A DNA stretch of 64,000 nt from NCBI RefSeq assembly GCF_051860665.1, contig NZ_JBHYDM010000004.1:1-64000 (forward strand), written 5' to 3'. The notes below the pieces were generated by a model, which saw only the letters and a list, made by a program, of their open reading frames with translations, was not told the DNA's origin and did not search any database. Each line of letters opens with the position of its first letter. Within the stretch, counting starts at the first letter, position 1. The DNA is from Falsiroseomonas sp051860665. GTDB lineage: Bacteria > Pseudomonadota > Alphaproteobacteria > Acetobacterales > Acetobacteraceae. The position numbers and the translations under genes are program-made. Shown here piece after piece: positions 28,201 to 37,527 of this stretch.

Positions 28201-31200
28201 GCGACGAGAGTCGCCAGGGCGCCGAGATCGGCACAGCGCCCGACCTCCTCCGCCGTGATCGCACTGTTGAAGTGGCGGTTCACCGCATCGAGCAGCGCCA
28301 TGGCCGCCGCCGGCTCCAGCGCGATCTCGGCCAGCGGCGTGGCGGCCATGCAGCCCGGCAGGCGTTCGCACAGGAAATCCAGCACGTCGCGCGCGCGTCC
28401 TGTCAGCAGTGCCGGCTGCGGAGAACCGGCGCGCAGCCCGCGCAGATGGGCGGCGAGCGCGGCGAGATTCGCATGGTCATAAAGCCGCGCGGCGCTGAGC
28501 GAGAGGCCGAAGCGGTCATTGACCACACGGGTGAATTCGACGGCCAGGATGCTGTCCAGGCCGAGATCGCCGAAGCTGGCCTGCGGGTCGAGATCCGAAG
28601 GCTCCAGGAACAGCGCGGCGGCAAGCAGTCGGCGCAGCTCCTCCGCCGTGTCATCGGCCGGTGGCGGTGCCTGCGTGCTGCCGGCCAGATGATCGGCCAG
28701 CGCATCGATGGTGGCGTAGTCGTAGAGCCGCGCGGCCTGCAGTGCGGTGCCGAAGGTGGCATTCACCTCCCGCGTCAGCTCCACGGCCAGGATGCTGTCC
28801 ACGCCGAGATCGCCGAAGCCGGTTGCGGTGCCAATCGCCTCCGGCTCCAGATACAGCGCCCGCGCCACCATTTTCTTCAGAACCTGACGCGGGTCCGTGG
28901 GACTCGCCGGAACGGGCGCGGGCGGCGCCGGGGCTTCGGGCACCATGACGGGGGCCGGCGGCGTGGGTGGCGCCGCCGCGGCGGGATGGTCGAACCAGCA
29001 GCGCTGCCGCGCAAAACGCGTGCCCGGCAGCGGCACGCGTCGCCGGCCGGGGCCGAGAAGGCCGGGAAAGTCCAGCGCGGTGCCCTGGACCCAGAGCGAT
29101 GCGAGCGGCGCCAGCTGGCCCGCCGCCCAGATCTCGGCATGCATCGCCGCCTCGGCCGGCGGCGTGGCCGCCGCAGCCTCCGGCACCGTGCCGAGCCAGA
29201 TCGCATCGCGCGGCGCCGCCGTATCCGCCAGCGCGGCGCGCGCCGCCTCCAGCCGCGCCGCGATCTCCTCGCCGGGGCGCAGCAGCAGCGCGGCGCGCGC
29301 GGCCATCGCCTCTCGTCCCAGCATCAGCGTATCCGCCATGGCCTGCGCATCCAGCGCCGGGCCCTGCGCCCGCGCATGCGCGGCGAGCGCCGCCAGCATC
29401 TCGCCCAGCCGCGCCGCATCCCCCGCCGAGACCAGCAGCAGCAGCGGCCTGGTCGGCATCACGGCGGGCGGCGCGGGTGGCGCTTCCTGCAGCACAACAT
29501 GTGCATTGCTGCCACCAAAGCCGAAGGCGCTGACCCCCGCGCGCCGAGGCAGCACCGTGCCATCCCGCGCCCGCAGCGGCGCCCAGACGGCCATGCGCCC
29601 GTCCATCACCAGCGGACTTCCCGTAAGATCCACATGCGGGTTCAACTGGCGAAAATTGCGCGTCGCCGGCTGGATGCGGTGGCGCATCGCCAGCACCACC
29701 TTGATCAGCCCCGCGATGCCGGAGGCGGGTTCGAGATGGCCGAGGCTCGGCTTCAGCGCGCCGATCCGGCAGCGCGGTTCCGCCACCACATCGCCGGCCG
29801 TCGCCGCAAAGGCCTGGCGCAGCGCCAGCGCCTCCACCGGGTCGCCGAGTTCCGTGCCGGTTCCATGCGCCTCCACCCAGCCGATGCTGTCGCTGCTGAT
29901 GCCGGCGCGACGGATCGCCGCCTGGATCACCGCGGATTGCGCCAGGGCATTGGGCGCGGTCAGCGATTGCGCGCGCCCGCCATGCCCTTCCGCGCTGCCC
30001 AGGATCACCGCCTGCACCGGATCGCCATCCGCCAGCGCACGGGACAGCGGCTTCAGCAGCACGCAGCCGACGCCCTCCCCCTTCACATAGCCGCGCCCCT
30101 CCGCATCGAAGGCGCGGCAGATGCCATCGGGGGCCAGGATGCCCAGGCGCTGCGTGCTGGCGAGGCTTTCGACGGACAGCATCAGGGAGACGCCGCCGGC
30201 CAGCGCCATCTCGCATTCGCCATGCGCCACCGCGCGTGCCGCGCGATGCAGCGCGACGAGGGCGGAGGAACAGGCGGTGTCCACCGCCTCGCTCGGCCCG
30301 CGCAAATCGAACAGGAAGGAGATGCGGTTGGGCAGCATGGCCGCGATATTGCCGAGCGTGATCTGGGCTCGCGCCTCCTCCCGCGCCGCGGGCAGCAGGG
30401 CGGCATAGTCGTTCACCTGCGCGCCGAAGAAGACGCCGATCTCGCGGCCCGCGAGGTCGGACATGCGCAGCCCCGCATCCTCCACGCAGTGCCAGGCCGC
30501 CTCCAGCGCCAGACGATGCTGCGGGTCCATATGCACGGCCTCCCGCAGGCTCAGCCGGAAGAAGCCGGGATCGAAGTTCTCGACGTCCTCCAAGAAGCCG
30601 CCGCGCAAGGCGAGGGAGGCATCGGGCGTGACATGCGGCTGCCAGCCCAGGCGTTCCGGTGGCAGCGGGCCGGTCATGTCCTCCGCCGCCTCCAGCCGGC
30701 GCCAGAAGGCGTCGAGATCCGGCGCGCCGGGAAAACGGCCGGACAGGCCGATGATGGCGATCGGCTCGCTGGCCGCGGGCGTCGCGGCGATGGCTGGCCT
30801 GGAGGCGGGCTGTGCGGCGGCGGGGAATGCGGCGGCGGGGAATGCGGGCGCGACCCCATGCGCCTCCAGCAGATGCCGTGCCAGCGCCGCCACGGTGCCA
30901 TGCGCGAAGAAGACCGCCGGCGTGATCGCAACCCCCCAACTGTCGCTGAGAAGGGCGGCAAATTCCTTCAGCGCGATGGAGTCGAAGCCGAACTCGGCAA
31001 ACCCGGTCTCGCGACCTATGCGGGCCAGGTCGATATGCAGCAGCCGCCCGATCTGCGCCGTGATGCGGCGCTCCGCCTCGGCCAGGTCGGCCGGGGCCGG
31101 CTGTGCGATGGCGGGCATGGCGGTGGGCTCCGTCTTGCGGGGGGGCGGCGGCGTGAAGAGGCGTGCGGCGGCGGCCTCGCCGGGCAGCACGGCATAGGCG

Positions 31201-34200
31201 CCGCTGCCCTGGGCCAGCGCGCCGTGGAAGGCGGCGAGGCCGGCCTCGGTCTCCAGCGGCGGCAGGCCGGCAGTCTTGAGGAATACCGCCTCGCCTTCCG
31301 TCGAGAGAACGCGGCGACCTTCGCGCCACAACGGCCAGCCGAGCGTGACGCTGCGCCCAGGTCGGCCGGCGGCCGCGCGTTCCTCGGCGAAGGCAGCCAA
31401 GAAGGCATTGGCCATGGCATAGTCGCCCTGGCCGAAATCGCCGAGTTCCGCGGCCAGCGAGCCGAAGGCGGCGAAGACATCCAGCGGATCCCCGGCGGTC
31501 GCCGCATCCAGCGCCCGGGCGCCCTGGATCTTTGGCGCCAGCACCCGGGCGATCTCGGACCAGTCCTTCTGCGCCAGCACGGCGCCGCCCGGCACGCCGG
31601 CCGCATGCAGCACGCCGTGGATCGGCCCGAAGCGCGCGCGCACCGCCTGCAGGGTCGCGGCGACGGCGGCGGCATCCGTCACATCCACCTGCCACCAGCC
31701 GGCCTCCGCCGCGCCGGCCTCGCGCAGCGCCGCGAGACGATCCTGCATCATCGCGCCATCGCCACGGCCGAGCAGCGCGATGCGGCCGCCGGTGCGGCGT
31801 GCGATGTCCTGGGCGAAGAGTTTGGCGAGCACGCCGCCGCCGCCGCTGAGCACGAAAGTGCCGCCGCGGCGCAGTGGCGCGGCGGTGCCCGCCGGCGGGA
31901 CGGCGCGCAGCCGGCGTTCGCGCCGCCCGCCTTGCGCGGTCCAGGCCACCGGCGCCTGGCCCGGCATGGCGAGTTCCGCCAGCACCAGCGCGGCCGAAAC
32001 CTCGCCCGGTGGCACTTGCACCATGCGCAGCTCTACCGGCGTGCCGACGAAGGCGAGGCTGGCGCCAAGTGGCTGCGCGGCCAGTGCCTCCGCCGTGCCG
32101 TGATGCAGCCGCAGCACGCGCGGCGCCGCCGGCGCCACCGCCTGCAGCAGCGCCACCAGCGGCCGCAGCGCGGCTTCCGTGCCTGCTGCGGTGGGCGGCA
32201 TCACCACGCAGGCCTGCGGCGCGCCCTGGGCCGCGAGGGCGGCGAAATCCGCGGCTGGCGGCACTTCCACCACCCGCCAGCCGCCGGCGCGCAGCGGCGG
32301 TGCCAGCCCGGCGGGCTCGCCCAGCAGCCAGACCAGGCCGGGCGCCGCCTGCCCGGCTGCGGGTGCCTCCTCCCAAACCGGCACAAGAAGCGTCACGGCG
32401 GGCGCTGGCGCGCCGATCCAGTAGCTTTGTTCGGCGAAGGGATAGGCGGGCAGGGAGATGCGGCGACCGTGCCACTCCGCCCCGTCCGGGTCCTCGCCCG
32501 CCAGGTAGCGCGCGGCCCTTGCCTGCAACGCGGCGCTGCCGGTGCCGGATGCGCCGCGCAACCCCGCGACCAGCGCCGCGCGATCTGCGCCGATCACGGC
32601 CATGCGTTGCCCAAAATGGCTGCGGCCCATCGCCAGGGTGAAGGCGACATCGCCGAGATCGGCGGTGGGATGTGCCTCCAGCCATTCCGCCAGATCCGCA
32701 GCGCGTCGTGCCAGCGCCGGCGCATCCTTGGCCGAGAGCAGCAGCAGGAAAGGGGGTGCCACGGCCGGCGCCGGGGCGCGCGGCGGCGCTTCCGCCGCCA
32801 CCACATGCGCATTGGTCCCCGAAAAGCCGAAGGAGGAGACGCCGCCGATGCGCGCGCCGCCGCCCGGCACCACCCAGTCCCGCGCCTCCGTCGCCACCGC
32901 GAAGGGCGTCTCCACCAGCCGCAGATGTGGATTTTCCGTGCGGAAATTCAGCGACGCATAGATGCGCCGATCGCGCAGCTGCAGCACGAGTTTCAGGAAG
33001 CCCGCGATGCCGGCGGCATGCGCCGCATGGCCGATATTGGTCTTCACCGAGCCCAGCGCGACGGAGCCGGGGGGGTTCGCGCCGCGGCGGAAGGCGCGGG
33101 TCAGCCCCTCCACCTCGATCGGGTCGCCGAGCGGCGTGCCGGTGCCATGCGCCTCGATCAGCGTCACCGCATCGGGCGCGATGCCGGCCGCATCCTGCGC
33201 CTCCGCGATGCAGGCGGATTGGGATTCGGGGCTGGGCGCGGTGATGCCATTGGTGCGGCCATCCTGGTTCACCGCGCTGCCGAGAATCACCGCCTCGATA
33301 TGATCGCCGTCGCGCAGCGCATCGGCCAGGCGCTTCAGCACCACCACACCCGCCCCTTCGCCCGGCACGAAACCATCCGCCGCGGCATCGAAGGTGTGGC
33401 AGCGGCCGTTGGGAGACAGCATGCCCGCCTTCGCTGCCGCCACGTTGAAGCCCATCGTCGTGGTGATGAAGGCGCCGCCCGCCAGCGCCATCTCGCATTC
33501 GCCCGCGACCAGGCTGCGGCAGGCGAGGTGCAGCGCGACGAGGGAGGAGGAGCAGGCGGTATCCACCGCCAGGCAGGGCCCCTTCAGGTTCAGCACATAG
33601 GCGATGCGGGCCGCCAAAATGCTCGCGGCATTGCCCATGAAGGCGAAGGCCTCCGGCACGATGTCAAGCTGCGCCATGCGATGCGTGTAGTCGCCGCCAT
33701 GCGCGCCAACGAAGACGCCGCAGCGCGTGCCGTCCAGCGCGGCCTCGCCATAGCCGGCATCCTCCAGCGCGCGCCAGGCCTCGGTCAGGAAGATGCGGTG
33801 CTGCGGGTCCGTCAGCTCCGCCTCCTTGCCGGAGATGCGGAAGAACAGCGGGTCGAAGCGGTCCGCATCGCGCAGGAATCCGCCCCATCGGAGATAGGGC
33901 GCGGCGTCCTGCGCGGTCGCGGGCAGGTCCTGCGTGGTCCAGCGCTGCGCCGGCGCCTCCGTGATGCCGGCGCGGCCCTCGGCCAGCATGGCGTGGAATT
34001 CGGCCAGGCTGGCGCTGTCGCCGAAGCGGCCCGAGAGGCCGATGACCGCGATGCGGTTGTCAGCCTTTTCCGTGCGCGAGTCCGGCATCGGCGCGGGCGC
34101 GGCGGCTTCCGCGGCGAGGCCCAGCGTGCCGAGATGCCGCGCCAGGGCCTCCGGCGTCGGATGGTCGAAGAGAACGGTGGGGCGCAGGTCGAGGCCGAAG

Positions 34201-37200
34201 CGGGCATTCAGCCGCGCCACCACCTTCAGCCCCATCAGCGAATCCACGCCGAGATCGACGAAGCGATCGCGCCGTTCGAACTGCGCCGCGGGCAGTTCGA
34301 GCGCCGCCGCCACATCCGCCAGCACGGCGCCGAGCAATCCCTCCGCCGGCACGGCGGATTTCGCGATGACCGATCTTGCGACGGGTGCCGCGACCGGCGC
34401 CAGGGCCACCGCCGGCTCGTCCCGCTGCGCCACCAGGATCGCCTGGCCGAAGCTGGCTTCCTCCGTCTCGCCGGGCAGGCCCTGCGCCCGGCTGATGGCA
34501 AAACCCGCGGCGGCAAATGCGGCGCGCCAGCCGGGCACGTCGAGCAGCGGCGAGCCCGGGATGCGCGCCTCGCCGGCCTCCGCCGCCCACCAGCCATCGG
34601 TCAGGCCGAAGGTCAGCGTCGCAAAATCCTGCAGCGCCGTGACCTCGTTCAGCACCAGCGCGCCGCCATCCGGCGCTACCAGCCGGTGCAGCCGGGCCAG
34701 CGCCGGCGCGATGCCGCGCATGGCATGCACGACATTGGCGGCGATGACGATGTCGAAGCCGCCGGCAGGCAGGCCCTGCGCCTCCGGATCGCGCTCCAGG
34801 TCGAAAAGCGCCGTCTCGAAGCCCGCATGCCGGTCGGCGAAGCGGGCGCGACCCGCCTGCAGGAAGGCGGCGGAAACATCGGTGTAGAGATAGCGCGCCG
34901 CGCCCAGGCCGGCGGCGCCGAGCGCGGCCAGGATCCCTTCGGTCGCACCGCCGATGCCGGCGCCGACTTCCAGGATGCGCGGCGCGGCATGGCGCCGGGC
35001 GAGCGAAACCACCGTCTCCGCCAGCGTCGCGTTGAACTGGTCCGCCAGGCGATTGCCGCGATAGACGCCTTCCACCAGCGTCATGTCGCCATTCGGGAAC
35101 AGGATCTCGGGCGCGGTGATGCGACCCTGCAGCAGCGCCGGCAGGTTTTGGGTGCAGCGCGCGAGCAGCGCGAGGAAGGGCGCCATCGCGGGTGCCTTCG
35201 CCACCAGCGCCTGCCGAGCCGCCTCCAGCGCGGCCGCGGTCTCCGGCACGAAGCCGGGCGCAGGCCGCAGCAGCCCGTCGCGCCAGGTGACGGCGCCCGC
35301 GCGTTCCAGCATCGCCAGCAGCGCCGCGTGCAGCCCGTGCCGCGCCGGCTGGAGGCCCAGCGTGCGGATCAGCCCGGCCGGGGTATGCGCCCGGCGCCCG
35401 TGAAAAAGGCCGAGTTCGCCATAGGCGGCGGCCAGCGCCTGCCGGCCCCAATCCTCCACGCGGGCGAAATCGGCGCCCTGGGTGGCGAGATCGGGCGCGG
35501 TCTTGCCCGATGGCGGGACGAAATGGCGGCTGCGGCTGAAGGGCGCGCTGGGCAGGCTGATGCGTCGCGCCGCGGCATCGCGCGCCGCCGCGGCGCCAGG
35601 CACGGCGCCGCCCTGCAGGAATCGCGCGGCCCAATCCTCCAGCGCCGACCCGGCCGGCAGCGGCGCGAGGCCCGGCGCCTCCGCCCCGCTGCCCGTCATC
35701 ACCCCTTCCGCCACGCCGTCGCGGGCGAAGGCGGCCAGGCGGGCGCGCAGCGTGGCGAGATCGGGCGCGAGGGTGGCCAGCCGCTGCGGCAGAACGGCGC
35801 GGCCCTCGGCCAGGGTGAAGGCAAGATCCCGCGCCTCGCAGGGCGGCACCTCGGCCAGCAGCGCGGCCTGGCGACGCAGCACGGCCTCGCTGCGGGCCGA
35901 CAGCAGGAACAGGCGCGGCTGCGGCACCTCCGCCGCGCGCGGCGCAGCAGCGGGCGCCTCTTCCAGCACCAGATGCGCATTGGTGCCGCTGAAGCCGAAG
36001 GCGGAAAGCGCGGCGCGGCGCGGATGCGCGCCCGTCGGCCAGGTTTTTGACACGCGCGGGACGACGAAGGGCGTATTCGCCAGATCCAGTCGCGGATTGG
36101 GATGGACGAAATGCGGCTGCGGCGGAATCACGCCGTGGCGCAGCATCAGCAGCAGCTTCAGCAGCCCGGCGACGCCGGCCGCCGTCAGCGCATGGCCGAT
36201 CGCCGCCTTGGCCGAGCCGAGCGCGATGCTCCCCTTGGGCGCACCGCCCAGCGCCCGCAGCGCGGCCGAAAGTCCCTCCAGTTCGATCGGGTCGCCGAGC
36301 GGCGTGCCGGTGCCATGCGCCTCGATATAGTCGAGCCCGGTGGGGTTGAGGCCGGCCTGGCGCCAGACCGCCTCCTCCAGCGCCGCCTGGGCGCTGGCGC
36401 TGGGCGCGGTGATGCCGTTGGTGCGGCCATCCTGGTTCAGCCCGCTGGCGCGGATCACGCCATGGATCACATCGCCGTCGCGCAGCGCCTCCGCCAACCG
36501 CTTCAGCACCACCACCCCCGCACCCTCGCCAGGGACAAAACCGTCCGCCGCGGCATCGAAGGCGTGGCAGGCGCCGGTCGGGGAAATGGCGCCGCCGCGC
36601 GCCATGGCGGTGACGAAGGCGGGGGTGGAGATCACCGCCGCACCGCCGGCGAGCGCCAGGTCGCAGCCGCCGGAGCGCAGGCTCTCGCAGGCCAGGTGGA
36701 TGGCGGCGAGCGAGGAGGAGCAGGCGGTATCCACCGCGATCGCCGGCCCCTTGAGGTTCAGGTGATAGGCGATGCGCGCGGCGAGGATGGAGGCGACATT
36801 GCCGAGCAGGCCCAGCGGATCCTCCGCCGCCGCGGTGCCGGCGAAGCGATGCGCGTAATCGCCGGACCCGGCGCCGGCGAAGACGCCGCAGCGCGTGCCG
36901 GCGATGGCGGCGCCGGCATGGCCCGCATCCTCCAGCGCCAGCCAGGCCTGTTCCAGGAACAGCCGCTGCTGCGGATCGATCAGCGCCGCCTCGGCGGGGG
37001 CGATTCGGAAGAAGGACGGGTCGAAGTCCTCGGCATCCGGCAGGAAGCCGCCGCGCAGGCCGGGCGCCGCCGTGCCCCATCGGGCGGCGGGCGCCTCGGT
37101 CAGGGAATCGCCGCCGGAGGCGAGCAGGGCCCAATAGGCCTCGAGGTCCGCGCAGCCGGCGAAGCGCCCGGCCATGCCGATCACGGCGATGGCGTCGCCG

Positions 37201-37394
37201 CCTGGCGGCGCAGTGATCTTGCCGCCTGGCGGCGCAGTGGTCTCATCCCGCGGCGGCGCGGCCGGGGGCTCCGGCAGGCGGCGCAGCAGACGCTCGGCCT
37301 CCACCGCGCCGATCTCGCCCTCCGCCACCATGCGGAAGATGATGGATTTCAGGCTCGGGGCGGGGGCGCGTCCGGGAGCGGGTGGTGCCGTCAT
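25245..37394 (-). CDS. Modular type I polyketide synthase without AT domains (trans-AT type)
   Basis: A 4049-residue four-module PKS. N-terminal helical docking-like segment (SLKSIIFRMVAEGEIG...). Module 1: KS (Cys225, about 68-490), C-methyltransferase (LEVGAGIGGATEG near 808), ACP (Ser1052). Module 2: KS (Cys1281), KR (Tyr1992 in GQGDYAMAN), ACP (Ser2139). Module 3: KS (Cys2375), tandem ACPs (Ser2867, Ser2948) and a third ACP-like domain with Pro3028 in place of the Ser. Module 4: KS (Cys3269), ACP (Ser3701), thioesterase (Ser3841 in GGYSGGG, His in CDHFGLL). All four KS retain EAHGTGT and the second His. No AT, DH, ER or loading domain is visible, so extender units must come from a trans-AT outside the window. 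Start at ATG 37394; a GTG at 37439 is possible. Confidence 0.93.
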   Translation of the reverse strand: MTAPPAPGRAPAPSLKSIIFRMVAEGEIGAVEAERLLRRLPEPPAAPPRDETTAPPGGKITAPPGGDAIAVIGMAGRFAGCADLEAYWALLASGGDSLTEAPAARWGTAAPGLRGGFLPDAEDFDPSFFRIAPAEAALIDPQQRLFLEQAWLALEDAGHAGAAIAGTRCGVFAGAGSGDYAHRFAGTAAAEDPLGLLGNVASILAARIAYHLNLKGPAIAVDTACSSSLAAIHLACESLRSGGCDLALAGGAAVISTPAFVTAMARGGAISPTGACHAFDAAADGFVPGEGAGVVVLKRLAEALRDGDVIHGVIRASGLNQDGRTNGITAPSASAQAALEEAVWRQAGLNPTGLDYIEAHGTGTPLGDPIELEGLSAALRALGGAPKGSIALGSAKAAIGHALTAAGVAGLLKLLLMLRHGVIPPQPHFVHPNPRLDLANTPFVVPRVSKTWPTGAHPRRAALSAFGFSGTNAHLVLEEAPAAAPRAAEVPQPRLFLLSARSEAVLRRQAALLAEVPPCEARDLAFTLAEGRAVLPQRLATLAPDLATLRARLAAFARDGVAEGVMTGSGAEAPGLAPLPAGSALEDWAARFLQGGAVPGAAAARDAAARRISLPSAPFSRSRHFVPPSGKTAPDLATQGADFARVEDWGRQALAAAYGELGLFHGRRAHTPAGLIRTLGLQPARHGLHAALLAMLERAGAVTWRDGLLRPAPGFVPETAAALEAARQALVAKAPAMAPFLALLARCTQNLPALLQGRITAPEILFPNGDMTLVEGVYRGNRLADQFNATLAETVVSLARRHAAPRILEVGAGIGGATEGILAALGAAGLGAARYLYTDVSAAFLQAGRARFADRHAGFETALFDLERDPEAQGLPAGGFDIVIAANVVHAMRGIAPALARLHRLVAPDGGALVLNEVTALQDFATLTFGLTDGWWAAEAGEARIPGSPLLDVPGWRAAFAAAGFAISRAQGLPGETEEASFGQAILVAQRDEPAVALAPVAAPVARSVIAKSAVPAEGLLGAVLADVAAALELPAAQFERRDRFVDLGVDSLMGLKVVARLNARFGLDLRPTVLFDHPTPEALARHLGTLGLAAEAAAPAPMPDSRTEKADNRIAVIGLSGRFGDSASLAEFHAMLAEGRAGITEAPAQRWTTQDLPATAQDAAPYLRWGGFLRDADRFDPLFFRISGKEAELTDPQHRIFLTEAWRALEDAGYGEAALDGTRCGVFVGAHGGDYTHRMAQLDIVPEAFAFMGNAASILAARIAYVLNLKGPCLAVDTACSSSLVALHLACRSLVAGECEMALAGGAFITTTMGFNVAAAKAGMLSPNGRCHTFDAAADGFVPGEGAGVVVLKRLADALRDGDHIEAVILGSAVNQDGRTNGITAPSPESQSACIAEAQDAAGIAPDAVTLIEAHGTGTPLGDPIEVEGLTRAFRRGANPPGSVALGSVKTNIGHAAHAAGIAGFLKLVLQLRDRRIYASLNFRTENPHLRLVETPFAVATEARDWVVPGGGARIGGVSSFGFSGTNAHVVAAEAPPRAPAPAVAPPFLLLLSAKDAPALARRAADLAEWLEAHPTADLGDVAFTLAMGRSHFGQRMAVIGADRAALVAGLRGASGTGSAALQARAARYLAGEDPDGAEWHGRRISLPAYPFAEQSYWIGAPAPAVTLLVPVWEEAPAAGQAAPGLVWLLGEPAGLAPPLRAGGWRVVEVPPAADFAALAAQGAPQACVVMPPTAAGTEAALRPLVALLQAVAPAAPRVLRLHHGTAEALAAQPLGASLAFVGTPVELRMVQVPPGEVSAALVLAELAMPGQAPVAWTAQGGRRERRLRAVPPAGTAAPLRRGGTFVLSGGGGVLAKLFAQDIARRTGGRIALLGRGDGAMMQDRLAALREAGAAEAGWWQVDVTDAAAVAATLQAVRARFGPIHGVLHAAGVPGGAVLAQKDWSEIARVLAPKIQGARALDAATAGDPLDVFAAFGSLAAELGDFGQGDYAMANAFLAAFAEERAAAGRPGRSVTLGWPLWREGRRVLSTEGEAVFLKTAGLPPLETEAGLAAFHGALAQGSGAYAVLPGEAAAARLFTPPPPRKTEPTAMPAIAQPAPADLAEAERRITAQIGRLLHIDLARIGRETGFAEFGFDSIALKEFAALLSDSWGVAITPAVFFAHGTVAALARHLLEAHGVAPAFPAAAFPAAAQPASRPAIAATPAASEPIAIIGLSGRFPGAPDLDAFWRRLEAAEDMTGPLPPERLGWQPHVTPDASLALRGGFLEDVENFDPGFFRLSLREAVHMDPQHRLALEAAWHCVEDAGLRMSDLAGREIGVFFGAQVNDYAALLPAAREEARAQITLGNIAAMLPNRISFLFDLRGPSEAVDTACSSALVALHRAARAVAHGECEMALAGGVSLMLSVESLASTQRLGILAPDGICRAFDAEGRGYVKGEGVGCVLLKPLSRALADGDPVQAVILGSAEGHGGRAQSLTAPNALAQSAVIQAAIRRAGISSDSIGWVEAHGTGTELGDPVEALALRQAFAATAGDVVAEPRCRIGALKPSLGHLEPASGIAGLIKVVLAMRHRIQPATRNFRQLNPHVDLTGSPLVMDGRMAVWAPLRARDGTVLPRRAGVSAFGFGGSNAHVVLQEAPPAPPAVMPTRPLLLLVSAGDAARLGEMLAALAAHARAQGPALDAQAMADTLMLGREAMAARAALLLRPGEEIAARLEAARAALADTAAPRDAIWLGTVPEAAAATPPAEAAMHAEIWAAGQLAPLASLWVQGTALDFPGLLGPGRRRVPLPGTRFARQRCWFDHPAAAAPPTPPAPVMVPEAPAPPAPVPASPTDPRQVLKKMVARALYLEPEAIGTATGFGDLGVDSILAVELTREVNATFGTALQAARLYDYATIDALADHLAGSTQAPPPADDTAEELRRLLAAALFLEPSDLDPQASFGDLGLDSILAVEFTRVVNDRFGLSLSAARLYDHANLAALAAHLRGLRAGSPQPALLTGRARDVLDFLCERLPGCMAATPLAEIALEPAAAMALLDAVNRHFNSAITAEEVGRCADLGALATLVASRTPPEPPPSPTRAPPAKPEPSADAPATAPADQDRVAIIGFACRLPGAPDAEAFWALLAEGRDAVTPMPEEPWREAIYRRILSAAQRPETTPWAGTITEADRFDAPFFGLSPQEAALMDPQQRLFLESAWHALEDAGQTPERLAGTACGIFVGCGQGDYSQLLPRDPAQISGLTLLGNAASILAARLSYALDLQGPALAVDTACSSALVATHLARRSILDGECDMALAGGVSLMLTPQMQLMTGAAGMLSATGRCRPFDAAADGFVPGEGVGVVVLKRLDLARRDGDAVLAIIEGSGTNQDGRTASLTAPSAASQVRLLRAVHQRHGIDPARIGLVEAHGTGTQLGDPIELSALAEVFGPAGDCALGSVKGNIGHTLAASGIAGLIKLLLALRHRTIPASLHCIRPNPHFELAGTPFRIATGTQPWPAPADGAPRRAAISAFGFSGTNAHLVLAEDSAPDPAPAEARELEVVLLSARDAAALERSAAALARWLARHPEAALGDIAYTLARRRAVFAARRAIVVATAEELRAALAGDASQREGGPLHAAAARWQAGASVDWAAVMPQGRVLPLPGYPFARTRHWVEPVAVPAAEPVPLRPRAAAEPGVEKLCALVAAQLRLDLVAPDAPFGTLGLDSAAAIALMQAAEREFGVRLPPIALWDHPTPARLAAFIARQPPAPRAAWRIAMAEGGNPLVPIRDTGEGPAWIFVHGGSGDLHWLPELAHHLGADQRVFGLEAPGLDGTGAPLPTVEAMAAHYVAALRRSGLPAPFRIGGYSGGGAIAFEVARQLLDAGQAVERLVLLDANAPGNPALLALQAGFGPGYIHLVAGNWLGARWGMQRRLVLEDLAGLDRDAALDRVVAHLLRHAAPPLPEDELRRQLAAMDRIGWAIGDALRAYRPAPLDHDIEVLLFECRDGLAAPGNLLGLPDAAATRGYREGWQALFARPIARITMDCDHFGLLQGEHGRRIGEILAPPAPARLAQRG
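30813..30842 (-). repeat. 15-bp tandem repeat in a PKS linker
   Basis: Two head-to-tail copies of a 15-base unit (TGCGGCGGCGGGGAA on the plus strand), with a partial third. They encode FPAAA repeats in the flexible linker between ACP2 and KS3. It is in frame and harmless; it marks an unstructured hinge. Confidence 0.6.
37197..37243 (-). repeat. 24-bp tandem repeat near the PKS N-terminus
   Basis: Two near-identical 23-base units with a period of 24 bases (eight codons) encode TAPPGG-x-x twice in the linker between the docking-like helix and KS1. The copies differ at one base. This looks like a recent in-frame duplication in a linker. Confidence 0.7.
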
Positions 37395-37527
37395 GCTTTC
37401 ACCCCCATCCCTTCGTTGCATCGCCCGCCCGGGACACAAGTATCACGCGAGGACGGGCAGATGATGCTTCCCAAGGCACCCGTTCCGCAATAGTGTTCAA
37501 CCGAAGCGAAGCGTCGGAGAGAACGCC

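Noticed and set aside
28400..29000. HMG-type beta-branching cassette suggested by the tandem ACPs
   Set aside because: No HMG-CoA synthase-like, enoyl-CoA hydratase-like or donor ACP gene exists in the window, so beta-branching cannot be supported.
25194..36050. A 3618-codon open frame on the plus strand opposite the PKS
   Set aside because: It is antisense to the clear PKS frame, has low-complexity Arg/Gly/Ala/His composition and no domain. Long open antisense frames arise from strong third-position GC bias.
37197..37243. Short repeat array as CRISPR or mobile element end
   Set aside because: Only two units with a 24-base period, in frame within the PKS linker; no spacers, cas genes or terminal repeats.
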